This document shows positions 33,211 to 50,957 of a DNA stretch of 64,000 nt, piece by piece. The translations under genes were made by a program, and so were the position numbers. This DNA comes from Homarus americanus (lineage: Eukaryota > Arthropoda > Malacostraca > Decapoda > Nephropidae), in assembly GCF_018991925.1 (NCBI RefSeq), contig NW_024725489.1:6324726-6388725 (forward strand), read 5' to 3'. The first letter of the stretch is position 1, and each line of letters begins with the position of its first letter. The notes beneath the pieces are model-generated. The model saw nothing but the letters and a program-made list of their open reading frames with translations. It made no database searches and was not told where the DNA came from.

Positions 33211-33784
33211 TCCGGACACGAGGATCACCACAAAATATCACCTGTGTTCTATTTACGTCTTGCTCATCTGTTCTGGTGATAAGTGCAGGTGGTGTTAATT
33301 GCCTTGTTTGGTGGTAATTACCCCCCCCCCCTCGTTACCTGGTTATTAGTAATGTGTTAAGCGCATTTGTTGTTGTTTTTGTTGATGTATAATAGAATCA
33401 AGCGCAGTTGTTATTGTTCTTGTTGATGTATAGTAGAATCAAGCGCAGTTGTTGTTCTTGTTGTTATACAGTAGAATCAAGCGCAGTTGTTGTTTTTTTT
33501 GTACAGTAGAATCAAGCGCGATTGTCCTTGTTATCTTACAGTAGAATCAAGCGCAGTCCTCCCAGAATGTTATAAGTAGAGATAAGCGCAGTTGTCGTAG
33601 TCCTCGTTATCACACAATAGATTCGTGCGCAGTTGTCTCGTCTACACCGCGATGATTTTTATCTAAATCTCCCTAATTGTATCGACGGACACCATAATAA
33701 TGCCTTTGTTGTGACCATCAGTTTATGACCAGACCCTGAATTATACAAGGCTGTTGGGGGGTGACCTCAGTGTTAAATGAGGAA

Positions 33785-33785
<1 letters not shown>

Positions 33786-33844
<59 letters not shown>
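33786..33844. repeat. (CT)n microsatellite
   Basis: This is the copy 2 counterpart of 641-682, longer by about 8 units. Confidence 0.95.
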
Positions 33845-33847
<3 letters not shown>

Positions 33848-36800
33848 TTCATAAGACAACCCTCACCAAGCGTCAGACATACCAGGGTAGCTGATGACGT
33901 CACTATAGGCAGTAGCGGTGAGGTAGTAGTATGGATAAAGACTTAAATAAAGACCCTGGTGGTATTAATTTATTAGAAGTCTTTAATTACATATACTTTT
34001 TTAGGCTTATATTAATTCAGCATCATTATTTATCAAGTTCTTATTTAATGGGTTTTTTTAATATAAATTCACCATCCTTCTCTAAGTATGGTGATTTTTA
34101 ATACTAACTCATCATCCTCATCATTTATCTAGCCAATCAAAAACACGATCAGACTTGACCTTTCTTAGACCTTGTCATTAATTCGTCGTAGAGAAAATGT
34201 TGTTGTTGGTAAATGATAAAAATGTTCCCAGTGGTGAAAAAAAAATATGGTTAAAGAAAATGGTAAAATAATATTGTTAAAAAGTATTATAAAATATAAT
34301 GGTAAAAGAACATGTCATAAAAACATTGAAAAAAAATATGGTAAACGAGTATAGCAAAAGAGTATTGTCAAAGAATATGATAAAATAGCATTGTAAAATA
34401 GTAATGTCAAAGAATATGGTAAAAATAATCATACGAACCTTGAGGAACGTTACTTGCATGTGTTTATAAATAGAAGGAAGACAGTGAAGGAACAGAGAAG
34501 CGGCAGGAGGAGCAGGATTCTGGGGAAGTTAGTGACCTCGAAGTAATCCAGGAACGACCCGGTCACTCCTGCAGGACCCTCGGTAACTAAGAACCAATAA
34601 AAACCTGGAGACATAAAAGTAGTAATGACGTGTAATGTAGGAGATGGTAATGACGTGTAGTGTTGGAGATGGTAATGACGTGTAGTGTAGGAGATAGTAA
34701 TGACGTGTAGTGTAGGAGACAGAACTCATTGACGTAACCAGGAAGGAATGAAAACCGGAATTAATGTATTTGTTGGTCACTGAGGATCCAAGAAAGAGCT
34801 GACTGAGGAAATAACACCCGTGAAGACTGAGCAGAACCTGAGGAAGGAGTGATCGGGCCTCACGAAGACCCCTAGAAACTGTTGTAGGTATTGACCATTG
34901 AGATCTAAAGGAACCTGGGCGTCCTCGTGTCCAAAGGAATCTCAAGAACTCTGAAGAATTTGCAATCATAAAAGCACAACTCAGTACATGAAGGACTGGC
35001 TGTAAATACTAACGGAAGTTTGTGGTTACTCAAAATCTCAGAAATTGGAGGATTCTTAGTTTTCTTTATAAAACCGTGAGAGACTTAACCAAAACACAAG
35101 GACCTGGTGTTTTACAGGAACTCGAGGAATGTGTCTCTTCAGGTTGTTTGTGTCCATGGCAGTGAAGTCTTCGGTATTTTACCCGCCCAGAAATTTATGG
35201 GTTGTATCGTGTTCGTTCGTTCTGTTTTCATTTCTACACCTGACTGTAATAAATGTCGTTATATCTCTTAATTAAGGAGGAAATTTATCGAATTTGGGTT
35301 TCAGCAAAATTTTCACACGTTGGATCTTTGAGGCCAAGACCAAAACACTTCTCTTCGTTGGCAGTTTATGTAATACTCCGCCTTTTGTGTGTTTTTTGTC
35401 TATCAAGTTGGCGCTGTGATGCGTGAAAAGCCCTGAATTAATCGTGCAGTCTTGATGTTATGCAACAAGGTCCAAGGTAGGCGGATCTAATCATGATGCT
35501 GAAGGGACCTTAAGTTGACTGATAAACGTGAGGGTGACGCTTGATGTCTCCCTGGGTGCTACAGAACAACCAGAGGAAACTTAGGGTTCCAAAATTTTTA
35601 TAAACCTTTGAAATAATACCTAAAGAAATCTAAGGCGTTCTTCGCTCGAGCACAGGGCAAGAGCTTTAGAACGATACGTAAAGACTCTTTTTTTTTCTCC
35701 AAGAGGACACCTGAAGACCCTGGAATGACGGTGAGGAGGAGGCGGTGACGTTGGAGGACACCCAGGTATCATCAGATGGACCCAAAATGACTCTTCAAAA
35801 CTTGGTGTAAATTACAAGTGTCGAGGGCGAGACACTAGGGGTTAAAAACGGCAGAGTGGGAGTGAAGGTCCGGGACGACACCTGAGGGCCTTAAGAGAAG
35901 TTAAAGAGAGACTTGATTATGTACATTTGATGGAGATTGACCCTGAGGACCCAAGATTGACGGAAAGAGGCCCAGGGCTGATATTTGATAATGTTGAGAC
36001 TCTTGGCCGCCCTTAGACGACGGCGTAGGAGGGGGGGGGGAGGTGCAGCACAACCAAGATGAGGGGAGCCGTGATGTCATGCCGATGCACCATTAGCAGG
36101 CAGCGGTCCGTGACGGTGTTGCGTCATTGCTGGCCCAGAGGTGATCACGCTCCGCCCGCCCTAACCCCACCCAACCAACCTCTAACCCACTCACCCACCT
36201 CTTACCCACCCCTAACCCACCCACCCAACCAACCTCTAACCCAAACCACCCACCCGGGGTCAGAAGGGCCAGGCTTCCTTCACCCTTCTGAGCGACTCTC
36301 TCACCACGCTCGAAGCTGTACCGTATGTTGTCTCTGTTTTTGTCCATCACTGAATGACCTCGAGGCTAAACTGTTCAGTGTAGGATTTTGGGCCCGTGGG
36401 GGAATTTTGCCCAAGAGGATTTTTGTCCACTGTTGGTCTTAAGTCCTTTTGTGTCCACTTTGTAGGGTTTTTTCTTCATTATGTAGAATTTTTGTTTACT
36501 TAGTTTTTTGTTCACTATACAGTTTTTTTTTCCAAATTTTTTCTTACCAATTTTTGTTCACTTGTTGATTCTCCTTATACACAGTTTTGTTCATTTTGTA
36601 GATTTTTTTCACTGCAGGGTTTGTTTTTGTTCGTTAAACAGATTTTTTTCTTCATTCTACAAAATATACATTCATCGAAGGCACTTACTGGAGTGAAGGC
36701 GACTGTAGTGTATACTGTACCTTCACTCTGGGCACGACTGTAGTGGGCAGGTACTTAGATACCCGCCTGAGCCAAGATATTCAAGGTCAAAATGAAAGAG

Positions 36801-36888
36801 TTTTGATTATTTTGTCCTTAAATTTTTTGCTGAATGTTATAATGTGATAGGTAGATAGATAGATTTATGAATGTGACATCTTAAATGG

Positions 36889-36889
<1 letters not shown>
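33845..36889. other. Non-coding stretch of copy 2
   Basis: It is the counterpart of 683-3,598. It includes the CRE octamer at 33,895-33,902, the 25-bp array at 34,618-34,722, and a CCAACCTCTAACCCAC-type array at 36,160-36,250. No frame is shared intact with copy 1. Confidence 0.6.
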
Positions 36890-36929
<40 letters not shown>

Positions 36930-37243
36930 TAAAATCGTCATGCAGGTTAACATTAATTCAGCATTTACATAAACAATACAGGTTTCGTAACGTAATACCC
37001 CCCTTCACCCCCCCCCCTGAAAAATATACATAATTCATGAGATTTAATCTAATGTAGGAGGATTAAAAATATAAATATCATTGTGGTGGTGAGTGTTTGA
37101 CAATACTTATAATTAAGTGCTTGTGACCCGCAGCTGGACACGTGAGCCCAGGTCAAGGTAGGCTGACCCTCACAGTCTTGTGGCTTTAAGATCCTTGTGA
37201 GCTTTGGTTAATGACGAAGAACCATGTTGAGGAAAATATATAC

Positions 37244-37282
<39 letters not shown>

Positions 37283-40200
37283 ACAGTTACAGTAATAATA
37301 ATGGTAATGATGATGATGATGATAATAATAATTTACGGTTCTTTGAGAGAAAATTGCAGTCAAGTGCTGAAAATACGCAATAAATAGAAGTTGTGTGTGT
37401 GTGTGTTCGTTCACGCAAGTTTTTGTAAGCCAGGGGTCAAGAACATGTCATGTGATCATTAGAAACCGAAGAGTTGTCTTGTACAATTAGATGGTTGAGT
37501 ATTTTAATAAAGTATACAGCAAGCGTTGTCTTGTGTCGTGGTAATACAGATAACATTTGAAGGTCAAGTTTCATCCTTGAACGTAACTCTCGTGTCGCTC
37601 TACATGTTACAGCTAAACGTAACTAGGATGAAGGTGTGTCGTCACCAAACAAAGTGCAATATACTCTACCATGAGTCCGATACGTCCGAGGTAAAGGTCA
37701 CACTCGAAAAGTTTTCCCGAATATGACCTTTGTACCGTGATGAAACCTCAAGTGAATAAGTGATGCAATAAATTTTCATAGTGGTAAATGGCAAAGGGAA
37801 CATTTAGACAAAGGGCGTTTTGGGGATGGTTTTGGTGCCGGAATTTTGAGTCAAGGACCTGGCAGCTGTGGTTCAGGGTAGTCCTCATTAGTCTGTGGGC
37901 TCATGGGTGCCATATAAGACTACATGCAGGTGACAGTTTACTGGTTAACCTGGGCCCAGAATCATCGGTGACTGGGCCCGTAGTGGGTACTTACAATGGG
38001 CGGAATAAGTTATGGTGGCTTTATGGAACAATAGACTGGTTGTAGAAATAGTTACGTTAGTGCTCCTGGTCTGTAATATGATACACCGCTCACTGATACT
38101 CACGGCGCGGCGGAACTTATTAAAACAGATGTTAGTAAATTTAGGGCAATTTCCACACAAAATTACTGAGAATAATTAGTCTCAATTTTTACATTAGTTT
38201 TAGTGATCATTTCCTTTGTATCGTTGACTGTGAAACTTAATGTCAGCCTCTTGGAAGTGTTTTGTTTCTCGGTATACTTCTCTTGTCACTGTATTCCTGT
38301 ATTGTAACGTAACACCACCTGAGTATGGGCTTGATCTATGCCTCGTTATGTTCTTGAAAACTAAGTCACTCTGTTCTTCTGGTAGCTGTAGATCACGTTT
38401 TGACTTATGTTGGACTATGGTCTGTACTCACACCAGGGTTGTTCTGCATCCTCACCTAAATGACTCATAATTACGATTGTGAAAAATATATAACTATGAA
38501 CCTTGGCCACAGTATATTATAGGTCACACAGATTATCCGCTGACCATCTATTGAATAATATGTCACTGTGACCTGCTTTTGGGGGAATTCCTTTATACCA
38601 CTGTACGTTCGTTTGTGTTATCACCACGTACCCATCCTCGGCCTATGAGAACATCTGGGAGGATCCATGCCACCTCTGTTAAAATTCCATCTTACAGAAC
38701 CTCTTCTTACCAGACTGCCACAGTACCCAGTATATTTTTCCTCTGTCTGATAACCTCGAACCGTTTAAAACATCCTTCTTCGGATATCTTCAATCTCTGG
38801 CGGCAGGGGGACGCGCCTCGCTGAATACATCTGACATTAACATTTTTCTCCCGTCTCCTTGTGGGTTTTTTTTATGTTAATACAAAGAACCACTGGTCAT
38901 TGTGATGTGATAACCTAATAACATATAATCACTCCCTTGAAAAAGTAGGTCACTGTGATTAAAGAATAACAATTGACTCATATTTTGGGGATGTTTTTTT
39001 TTTTGGGATATATAGGTCAATGTCACAATACTATCCAGGCACCTACTGATGGTTGCTGCTAGGTGGCTGTGACCTGTTCTTGGGGCTGTACTGTAACACA
39101 AGACGATACAGCCACCAGACGCCATGGACACACACAAGTCTACCTGGTCTCGTCTTAAGGTTAGGTCACAGTGACGTATTTTGAAGAATTTATGTGTCAC
39201 TATTTTTCATGTACAACTCTGGGTCAACACTATTGCAACATACACCACTCATCAGATTTCAAGTGTGTGTGGGTGGGTGGGTGGTGTAACGCCCTCGCTA
39301 TGCCGCCCACCCTAACAAGCCACCCACGCTCATGCCACGTTGTCCACACCACTGAACCGCACACGCCCACGTAGCCCGCCGTAGGACAAGCTGCGACCAC
39401 CCAGCAGGCGTGTAGTGTGTTGTATTACATGTGTGGTGAAATTTTCCATGTGTGAGAAATAAAAAATATGTCTTAGCGTCTACCACTTACTGGAGGTGTT
39501 TTCAACGAACACTCGCCCACTAGAGGGATACACGCCCACCGGGGGGATACACGCCCACCGGGGGGATACACGCCCACTGGAGGGATACACGCCCACCGGG
39601 GGGATACACGCCCACCGGGGAATTGTAATGGAATAATGAGGCTGTGGGTAGTTATGGAGTGGGAGTGGGTAGGAGTATTTATTGGAGTAGTGAGGGTATG
39701 GATGGTCATGGTGTGGGCGTGTGAGTAGGAGTATTTCTTGGATTAGCCACATTTCATTTGGACGAAAATGACCTTGACTTATAAAGAAATTGGACTAATG
39801 TAAACTCTCTTCATTTACACTTAATATGCGCCCAACTAATGTCATCTTTGTCATACTGTTGTCATACTGTTGTCATACTGGTCAATAGAAAACCCCCTAT
39901 CTGTTTCTCTCCCATCACGGGTTACAGGTACAGCAGCAATCATTCCCCTGGTATTGATGTACTGTAGGTGGTGGTGGTGGTGGTGGTGGTCGCCTGTAAT
40001 TTGTGCTGAACCTCAAGGAAGATTAACAATGAGGTGATGTGACGGGTAGAACTGTCTGTTAAAATGGACGTGAAAAAGACTCTGGTACATTGACGGGTGG
40101 GGGGATGTGGACTTGCATTGACGGATGGAAATCTGGACTCTTACATTGACGGGGGATGGAAATCTGGACTCTTACATTGACGGGAGGAAATCTGGATTCT

Positions 40201-40575
40201 TCTAACACGTAATTCTCTTCTCAACTATATACAGTACAGTAGTCCACAAAGGCAGTTCATCGTCTGTTATCTAGAATACTTTCACCTCCTAATTTCCCAT
40301 AACCAACCATAACCACCTTTATTGTTTACAAGACGGATAACCTTTCACTTAATTACCAAAGGAAAGACCAAATGAAATATGCCGGTTGGAGTAGTGTGGG
40401 TGGCTTTAGTTTGGACGTGGGTAACTATGGTGTGGACGTGGGTAGTTAGATCGTGGGTAGGTATGGTATGGGTATAAGCGTCACAGTACACGGGGCATGA
40501 TCACTTATCAACCAAATGAACTCCCTGGGAAAAAAAATATCAATCTGATTCTAATATTTCGGTATCATACTAATA
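36890..40575. other. Non-coding stretch of copy 2
   Basis: It is the counterpart of 3,599-7,041. It starts with a GA tract (36,890-36,926) and has an AC tract at 37,247-37,280 that is much shorter in copy 1. The minisatellite at 39,500-39,615 is more regular than in copy 1. No gene is seen. Confidence 0.6.
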
Positions 40576-40576
40576 T

Positions 40577-40773
40577 AATGCAAGTTACAGTCACAAGTTA
40601 CAGTCACTATTACAGGTTACAGTCACAAGTTACAGTCACTATTACAGGTTACAGTCACAAGTTACAGTCACTATTATAGGTTACAGTCACCAGGCGTGGT
40701 CACCTTGTCACTCCTCTTTTAATTTTTGACCTTATGTCCAGGAGTATAAGTCATGTTTAGTCTTTAACTCTTG

Positions 40774-40834
<61 letters not shown>
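40577..40834. repeat. ACAAGTTACAGTCAC array and (AC)n tract
   Basis: A ~31-bp minisatellite at 40,577-40,690 is followed by an (AC)n tract at 40,776-40,834. Both are counterparts of 7,042-7,286. Confidence 0.9.
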
Positions 40835-40839
<5 letters not shown>

Positions 40840-41747
40840 TATTAGTCGTCATGCCAGTTCTGTTTTAATCATTGTATTCCTGACATTTCACATTGTTTCT
40901 TGCCTCTAACCTTTACTCCTCTTTTGTGTAAATTATTCCTTGATATTCCACCTGAGAGAGACGATACTGAGGACCCATTGAAGGTGAAGATAAAATACAG
41001 TGGGATTTCAAGGTTGTGATTTACTGTATAGGGTATTGTGTATGAAGTGGTTGGGTGTATGTATGATGTATGATGTATTTTATTAATGTAGGAATTTTAT
41101 TACTAATTTATTCATATTTTTCCTGTTTATTTTTATTTTATTTTGTTTTATTTTGGTGATTCTAGAATTGAGTTTTATATGTTTGTGTTTTTGGTTTTTT
41201 TTAAGGAAAGTTTGATTATACAAATTTATTCAATCTGGGGGGGGGGGGTCCTAAGATGGATTTTAATTAATTTTAGTAATTATTTTTGCTGATTTGTTTA
41301 GTGAGAAAAATTATATACTGTATATATATGACTACAAAAAGAAAGATTAATTTGGCTAAACTTTTTTTCCTCCTCATCTTTTAATTTTCCTTTTACGTTT
41401 TCTTCTCTAATTTTCCCTCCACTTTTTCCCCTTATCTATTTTCCTCCTCCTCCTTCTTCTTCTTCTTCTTCTTCTTTATGTATAATCTACATTACAGTAC
41501 AACAAATTCTGATATCATATCCATTTTGAAACACTAGCCTAACCTAACACTATAACACTAACCCAACCCCACACACAACCTCACTTTAGCCTACCTAGGA
41601 AGCCCACCCCACCCACCCAGCCCCCACCCAACCTCACCCAGCCCCACCCAACCCCACCCTAAACATTACCAATAAACTCAATTTAAAATATTATGATAAA
41701 GTAAATAAGAATAATTTATACGTTTATGTGTAAGCTTGGATTTTCCC

Positions 41748-41817
<70 letters not shown>

Positions 41818-41970
41818 ATTCAAATGAGAAAGACCTAGACAGCCACACACCTCCCGGCACAAGCCCCTGACGTGGTGGGCTGACATCAGTGGTGACATAA
41901 GCTGGCCTCCTGTAAACATCAACTTGGTCCGATCCCTCCTACTGTCTTAGACTACGATTTGCGACTTTCT

Positions 41971-42036
<66 letters not shown>

Positions 42037-42105
42037 CGCCACCTCCATGTGTTGTGTTCGCCACCGCCGTCTCCTCTCCTCTCCTGCTGCGTTGTTCATT
42101 GAGAG

Positions 42106-42154
<49 letters not shown>

Positions 42155-42438
42155 TGTTAGGTGATCTTTTGTCTTTGTTCGCGTTTATGAATCATTGTGT
42201 ATTTGTTTGAATATTTCCGGATATTTATTTGTTTCCGTGTGTAATCCTCTATATATCCTGTTTTGTATCCTTGTCTTTGTATTTTGTAACTGGTTGGTGA
42301 ATAATGGTGTATTGTGTGTAGTCTGTGTTTTAAATTGTATGCTTGTATTAATGTATTCTAAGTATGGCTGTATTTTTAGGGTGATTTATTATTATTGTTG
42401 TTGTTGTTGCGGTATTATTATTGTTGTTTTTTCTTTAC

Positions 42439-42490
<52 letters not shown>

Positions 42491-42604
42491 GTCATTATCA
42501 TTATCAATAGTTTTATTCATTATTTTGTTCGTAGACGCTGGACTTTCCTTGTTTTTTTTTTGCTTAACATTTCATTATAGGGTTTCTAGTTAGTTATGTA
42601 TATT

Positions 42605-42664
<60 letters not shown>

Positions 42665-42932
42665 TGCCTTATCAGCTGGTGACGTATTTCTTGAGGTTTG
42701 TCGTTTCTACACTTTCTTCTGTTTTTTTTTTACTCTATTTTCCTTATGTTTCCTTCATTCGTTATTATAATTAAGCTCTGTCACACCCATCTTTATCATC
42801 TGTTTCTTATTACCTATGTTTTTCTTCTTTTTTATCCTTTGTTCTTTTCGTTTATCAATTATTTTATCTGGGTTCTTTTTTCTTTATTTCATTCTTCCTG
42901 GAATTATTAGTTTTTATTATTTATTTAGTTAG
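40835..42932. other. Copy 2 stretch with five microsatellites
   Basis: It contains AC tracts (41,749-41,815 and 41,973-42,033), a GA tract (42,110-42,152), an ATT tract (42,438-42,490), a GT tract (42,608-42,661), and a C-rich array of cccacccaacc units at 41,520-41,660 that is contracted in copy 1. No gene is seen. Confidence 0.7.
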
Positions 42933-43068
42933 ATTAAAGCTTTTGTTATCTGTTAAAGCTTTTGTTATCTGTTAAAGCTTTTGTTATCTGTTAAAGCTTT
43001 TGTTATCTGTTAAAGCTCTTGTTATCTGTTAAAGCTTTTGTTATCTGTTAAAGCTTTTGTTATCTGTT
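42933..43068. repeat. 19-bp minisatellite TTAAAGCTTTTGTTATCTG, copy 2
   Basis: There are about seven near-perfect units, matching 9,217-9,331. Confidence 0.93.
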
Positions 43069-43133
43069 TCTGCCTTTTTTTTTTTCGTTTAATTTCATGT
43101 CATTAGTTTAGAGTCTCATGTTATATCCTGCTG

Positions 43134-43250
43134 TTATTGTTGTTGTTGTTATTGTTTTGGTGTTGGTGGTGTTGTTGTTGGTGGTGGTGGTGTTGTTGTT
43201 GGTGGTGGTGTTGTTGTTGTTGGTGGTGTTGTTGTTGTTTTGGTGTTGAT
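43134..43250. repeat. Short form of the G+T array
   Basis: About 120 bp of gttgttgttggtggtggtg units lie at the site where copy 1 has 2.9 kb. The right flank ttttggtgttgatactg matches the end of the long array at about 12,290. Confidence 0.9.
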
Positions 43251-43514
43251 ACTGGGTTTTTTTTTTTGGATAATGTTATTGTTATTTTGTTGTTGGTGCT
43301 GCTGTTGTTGTCATTGTTGTTGTTTGTTATTATTGTTGTTGTTGTTTTTGTTTTTCTATGTTACATTGTCATTACGTTATTTCTCTCCTATTAAAAACTT
43401 CAAAGGACTAAAACAAACATTTCTAAGCTTCCGACTGTGAGGTTATGTGAGGTGTGTGTGTTTTTCTCAAGGTCTATGGTTCGTGTTTATAAATGTTGTG
43501 TTTTACTCCTCTCA

Positions 43515-44075
43515 GGTTAGGTTAGGTTAGGTTACTGAGGTTAGAGTAGGGTAGGGTAGGTTAGGTTAGAGTAGGGTAGGTTAGGTTAGGTTAGGTTAGA
43601 GTAGTGTAGGGTAGGGTAGGGTAGGTTAGAGTAGGGTAGGCAGGTTAGAGTAGGGGTAGGTTAGTTAGAGTAGGGTAGGGTAGGTTAGGTTAGAGAGGGC
43701 AGGTTAGAGTAGGGCAGTAGGTTAGGTTAGAGTAGGGCAGGGCAGGTTGTAGAGGTTAGGTTAGAGCAGGGGTGGGTTAGGTTAGGTTAGAGGGTATAGG
43801 GGTTAGGTTAGAGTAGGGTAGGTTAGAGTAGGGGTAGGGTAGGTTAGGTTAGGTTAGATTAGAGTAGGGTAGGGTAGGGTAGGTTAGAGTAGGGTAGGTT
43901 AGGTTAGAGTAGGGTAGGTTAGATTAGGTTACTGAGGTTAGAGTAGGGTAGGGTAGGTTAGAGTAGGGTAGGTTAGGTTAGAGTAGGGTAGGGTAGGGTA
44001 GGTTAGAGTAGGGTAGGGTAGGGTAGGTTAGGTATTGTTAGGTTAGAGTAGGATACGATAGGTTAGGTTAAGGTA
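43515..44075. repeat. TTAGG-derived array, copy 2
   Basis: Units are ggttaggttagagtagggta and shorter variants, about 560 bp, with pure TTAGG runs at 43,515-43,533. It corresponds to 12,511-13,062. Confidence 0.9.
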
Positions 44076-47675
<3,600 letters not shown>

Positions 47676-47905
47676 GGAGCGGCTATAGACGGCAGGTGTT
47701 AAGGGGAGTGGCTATAGACGGCAGGTGTTAAGGGGAGAGGCTATAGACGGCAGGTGTTAAGGGGAGTGGCTATAGACGGCAGGTGTTAAGGGGAGAGGCT
47801 ATAGACGGCAGGTGTTAAGGGGAGTGGCTATAGACGGCAGGTGTTAAGGGAGTGGCTATAGACGGCAGGTGTTAAGGGAGTGGCTATAGACGGCAGGTGT
47901 GGAGG
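47676..47905. repeat. 29-bp minisatellite, copy 2
   Basis: There are about eight units of ggctatagacggcaggtgtt plus aaggggagt. Units alternate between agtggct and agaggct, which suggests two-unit duplication steps. Confidence 0.93.
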
Positions 47906-48299
47906 AGGAGACGGCAGATGTGGAGGAAGGAGATGGGACGGTAGACAAGAGACGGGGCATGTAGAACTAGGATACAGCAGTTATGGAGGTAGGAGACGCA
48001 GATGTATAGACAGGAGACAGGGGGGGGGCTGTAGGAGACAAGACCAGTAAGGGAGGAGAAAGTAGGGAAAGACGTCTCCAAGAAGGTGCTGGAGGCAGAT
48101 CTTCCAGGAAAGTGAAACGACCCACAAGACCTAACCTTTCCGGGAAGATATTAGATTATGGGGAAAAATAATATTATCTCAGATGCCAACACTGGTGAAG
48201 GTGACGGGACAACACGATTATTATGTCTACCCATTAATTCCTCATTAATGTATTTTTTTTAGAATCGTGTATGTGTATAGGTATGTACGTATGTATGTG

Positions 48300-48331
<32 letters not shown>

Positions 48332-49101
48332 TGTATGTATGTATGTATGTATGTCCCCCCAAAAAAAACAAGATTCACCATCATTCCCAATTCATCATTA
48401 CCACAGACCACCAGTACCCCATAGTATTAACACCCTGTACACACAAACACCCATAACCTGCAGTACCTAACAGCACACCATTCTACAAGAGGTATTTCCT
48501 AGTTCAGTACTTCCACCTTCTCCCTACTGTTTCTAGCTCCTATGACAAGTATTTCCTATGATTTCTAAATTCATTTCTCATCACCGAATACTTTCTCCTA
48601 GCACTACAAGGACTAACTTCTGTCTCAAGTATGTGGTAGTTGTTTTAAGTAGTAATAAGTAATTTTAGTAGTTTTTAATATTTTGACTTTGTAGTGTTCA
48701 TGTGAGCCTTTGTTAGTGGGTCCTGTTCCTCATTCCAATTCTTCTTCTTATATTTTCATCCTTCCTTAACTTCCTCCTCCTCCTCCGTCATCCTTCTCCT
48801 TCTTCGTCATTCTCCTTCTTCATCCTTCTCATTTCTCTATCATCCTCCTTCCTATATCATTTTCTTCCTCCTCTTTCTTCCTCAATTTTCCTTCTTCTTC
48901 CTCTATCCCCTCCTCTTCTCCCTTCTTCCTCCATCCCCTCCTCTTTTTCCTTCCTCCATCTCCCTTGTTTCTATATCCTCCTCCTTCCTCCTCCTCCTCC
49001 TCCTCCTCCTCCCTCCTCCTCCTCCTCCTCAGTAATAATTTCATTTTAACAACAGTGACCTTGACCTCTGAACCAGTGACTCCAGGATCAATAGGAACTC
49101 T

Positions 49102-49105
<4 letters not shown>
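47906..49105. other. Copy 2 spacer with an empty LINE target site
   Basis: It includes an ATGT tract at 48,277-48,354 and the uninterrupted site near 48,411 where copy 1 carries a LINE. C+T-rich sequence (cctcctcctcc) lies at 48,770-49,030. No gene is seen. Confidence 0.65.
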
Positions 49106-49183
<78 letters not shown>

Positions 49184-49368
49184 GTCACGTGACTTTAGAA
49201 CAGTTTTAATGTTGCTGCCTCGGGGTCACGTGATGGAGGAAGAGGGGGAGGAGAGGGAAGTGTGGAGGAGGGAGGAGAGGGAAGTGTGGAGTAGGGAGGA
49301 GAGGGAAGTGTGGAGTAGGGAGGAGAGGAGAAGTGTGGAGTAGGGAGGAGAGGAGAAGTGTGGAAGCT
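49106..49368. repeat. (GA)n tract and short G+A array
   Basis: A GA tract (49,106-49,180) is followed by about five ~27-bp units (aggagaggagaagtgtggag) at 49,231-49,368. This is the short form of the 2.1-kb array in copy 1. Confidence 0.92.
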
Positions 49369-50510
49369 GGGTAAGCATTAGTGTTTAATCATCAGATAAC
49401 ATTAACTAGGGTGCCTAATCATCATGTAATCCATTGCTATACACAAATAAATTAGTAAACAACTTAACTACCCCCTACACGTAACTAACACAGCCAATGG
49501 CACTTTAAGGCATTCCTCAACCACCGTACCTGAAACAGCTTGGCACTTAAGGCACTCTCAACCACCGTACCTGAAATGTTTTGGCACTTAAGGCACTCTC
49601 AACCACCGTACCTGAAATGTTTTGGCACTTCACCTTGTTGCAGAATACATGGGAGGTGTGCTCAATAAACTAGCGCTCTCCTTCGCTCCTCGCGTTACAG
49701 AATACATGGGAGGGGTGCTCAATAAACTAGCCCTCCCTCCCTTCCCTCTTTGCGCTTATGGGGAAATCTGAATCTGAGGAGAGACTGGGATTGAGGGATT
49801 AATCTGGAGGTATACAACGCTGGGATTGTTTGGGTATACTACACTTTATTACTGGGATTGTTTAGAATGGAAGTATTGATTGTTGGGTAAGGTTTCAAGG
49901 TTATTACACAGATACATCAAGATATTTACAGATTTAAGTGCAAAGTGCAGATTTTAAGTGAAAAGTGTAGATTTTAAGTGAAAAGTGTAGATTTTTTAGA
50001 GTAAAGTAGATTTTAAGTGTAAAGCGTAGATTTTAAGTGTAAAGTGTAGATTTTAAGTGTAAAGTAGCACAGATTTTAAGTATAAAGTACATATATAAGT
50101 GTAAAGTACAGATTTAAGTATTATGTAGTTATAAAATGTAGTTTTAAGTGTAAAGTACAGATTTAAATATAAGTACAGATATAAGTATAAAGTACAGATA
50201 TAAGTATAAAGTACAGATATAAGTATAAAGTAGAGAAAGTCCCGTGTTGTGGCAGTATGATAATCTTGATATGATTACCAAAATATAGCCACAAATAATT
50301 ATCACTTAGATAAAAGTGGAATGTAATTTTCAAGTGTTAAGTGGAATCTATTTAAGCGTTTTACAGTAGTTTATAAAGTGTGTAACTAGCCAAGGGGTGC
50401 GTCATCATTAATAAAGTGCGTTGTGCAGTGGGGTGTGGTGCGTATCAGCGTAGTGTGTGTGTGCAATGAGAAAGTAAATGTTGGAGAGCCCCATGTTTCT
50501 AAATATAGGT

Positions 50511-50548
<38 letters not shown>

Positions 50549-50738
50549 GTGTGTGTGTGTGTGTGTGTGTGTATACGCCTAAAAGAGTATTTGCAACAAC
50601 AACAACAACAAAAAAAAGCAAATTAATAAACAAGTACTTCCCCCCTCACGTCCTCCTTCTAACTGTAATGAAGAATAAAAAACAAAAAACAAACAAACAG
50701 AAACAAATATCAAGGCTACTAGACAAAAAAAATCCTGT
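49369..50738. other. Right end of copy 2
   Basis: It holds a three-fold repeat of ttggcacttaaggcactctc-type units at 49,535-49,640, where copy 1 has only a short decayed equivalent near 20,940-20,995, the A/T-rich 20-bp array at 49,925-50,235, and a GT tract at 50,511-50,571. No gene is seen. Confidence 0.65.
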
Positions 50739-50957
50739 ACTGGCAACTTTATTTATCAGTATATGTAAACAACAGAACCTTCGGTAACCAGTTAGTTGTT
50801 AGGTGGGTGGGGGAGGCCGTCCTGATGTATGTATATAACTTAGGTAACCTACACTTCGAAGCTTCCTCCATTAGGTGGTGTGGTGGTGGTGGTGGTGCTG
50901 CATTGTTGTGAGGCAAAACATTTATCACCTGTCGTCTCATTGTTTACATAGATTTTT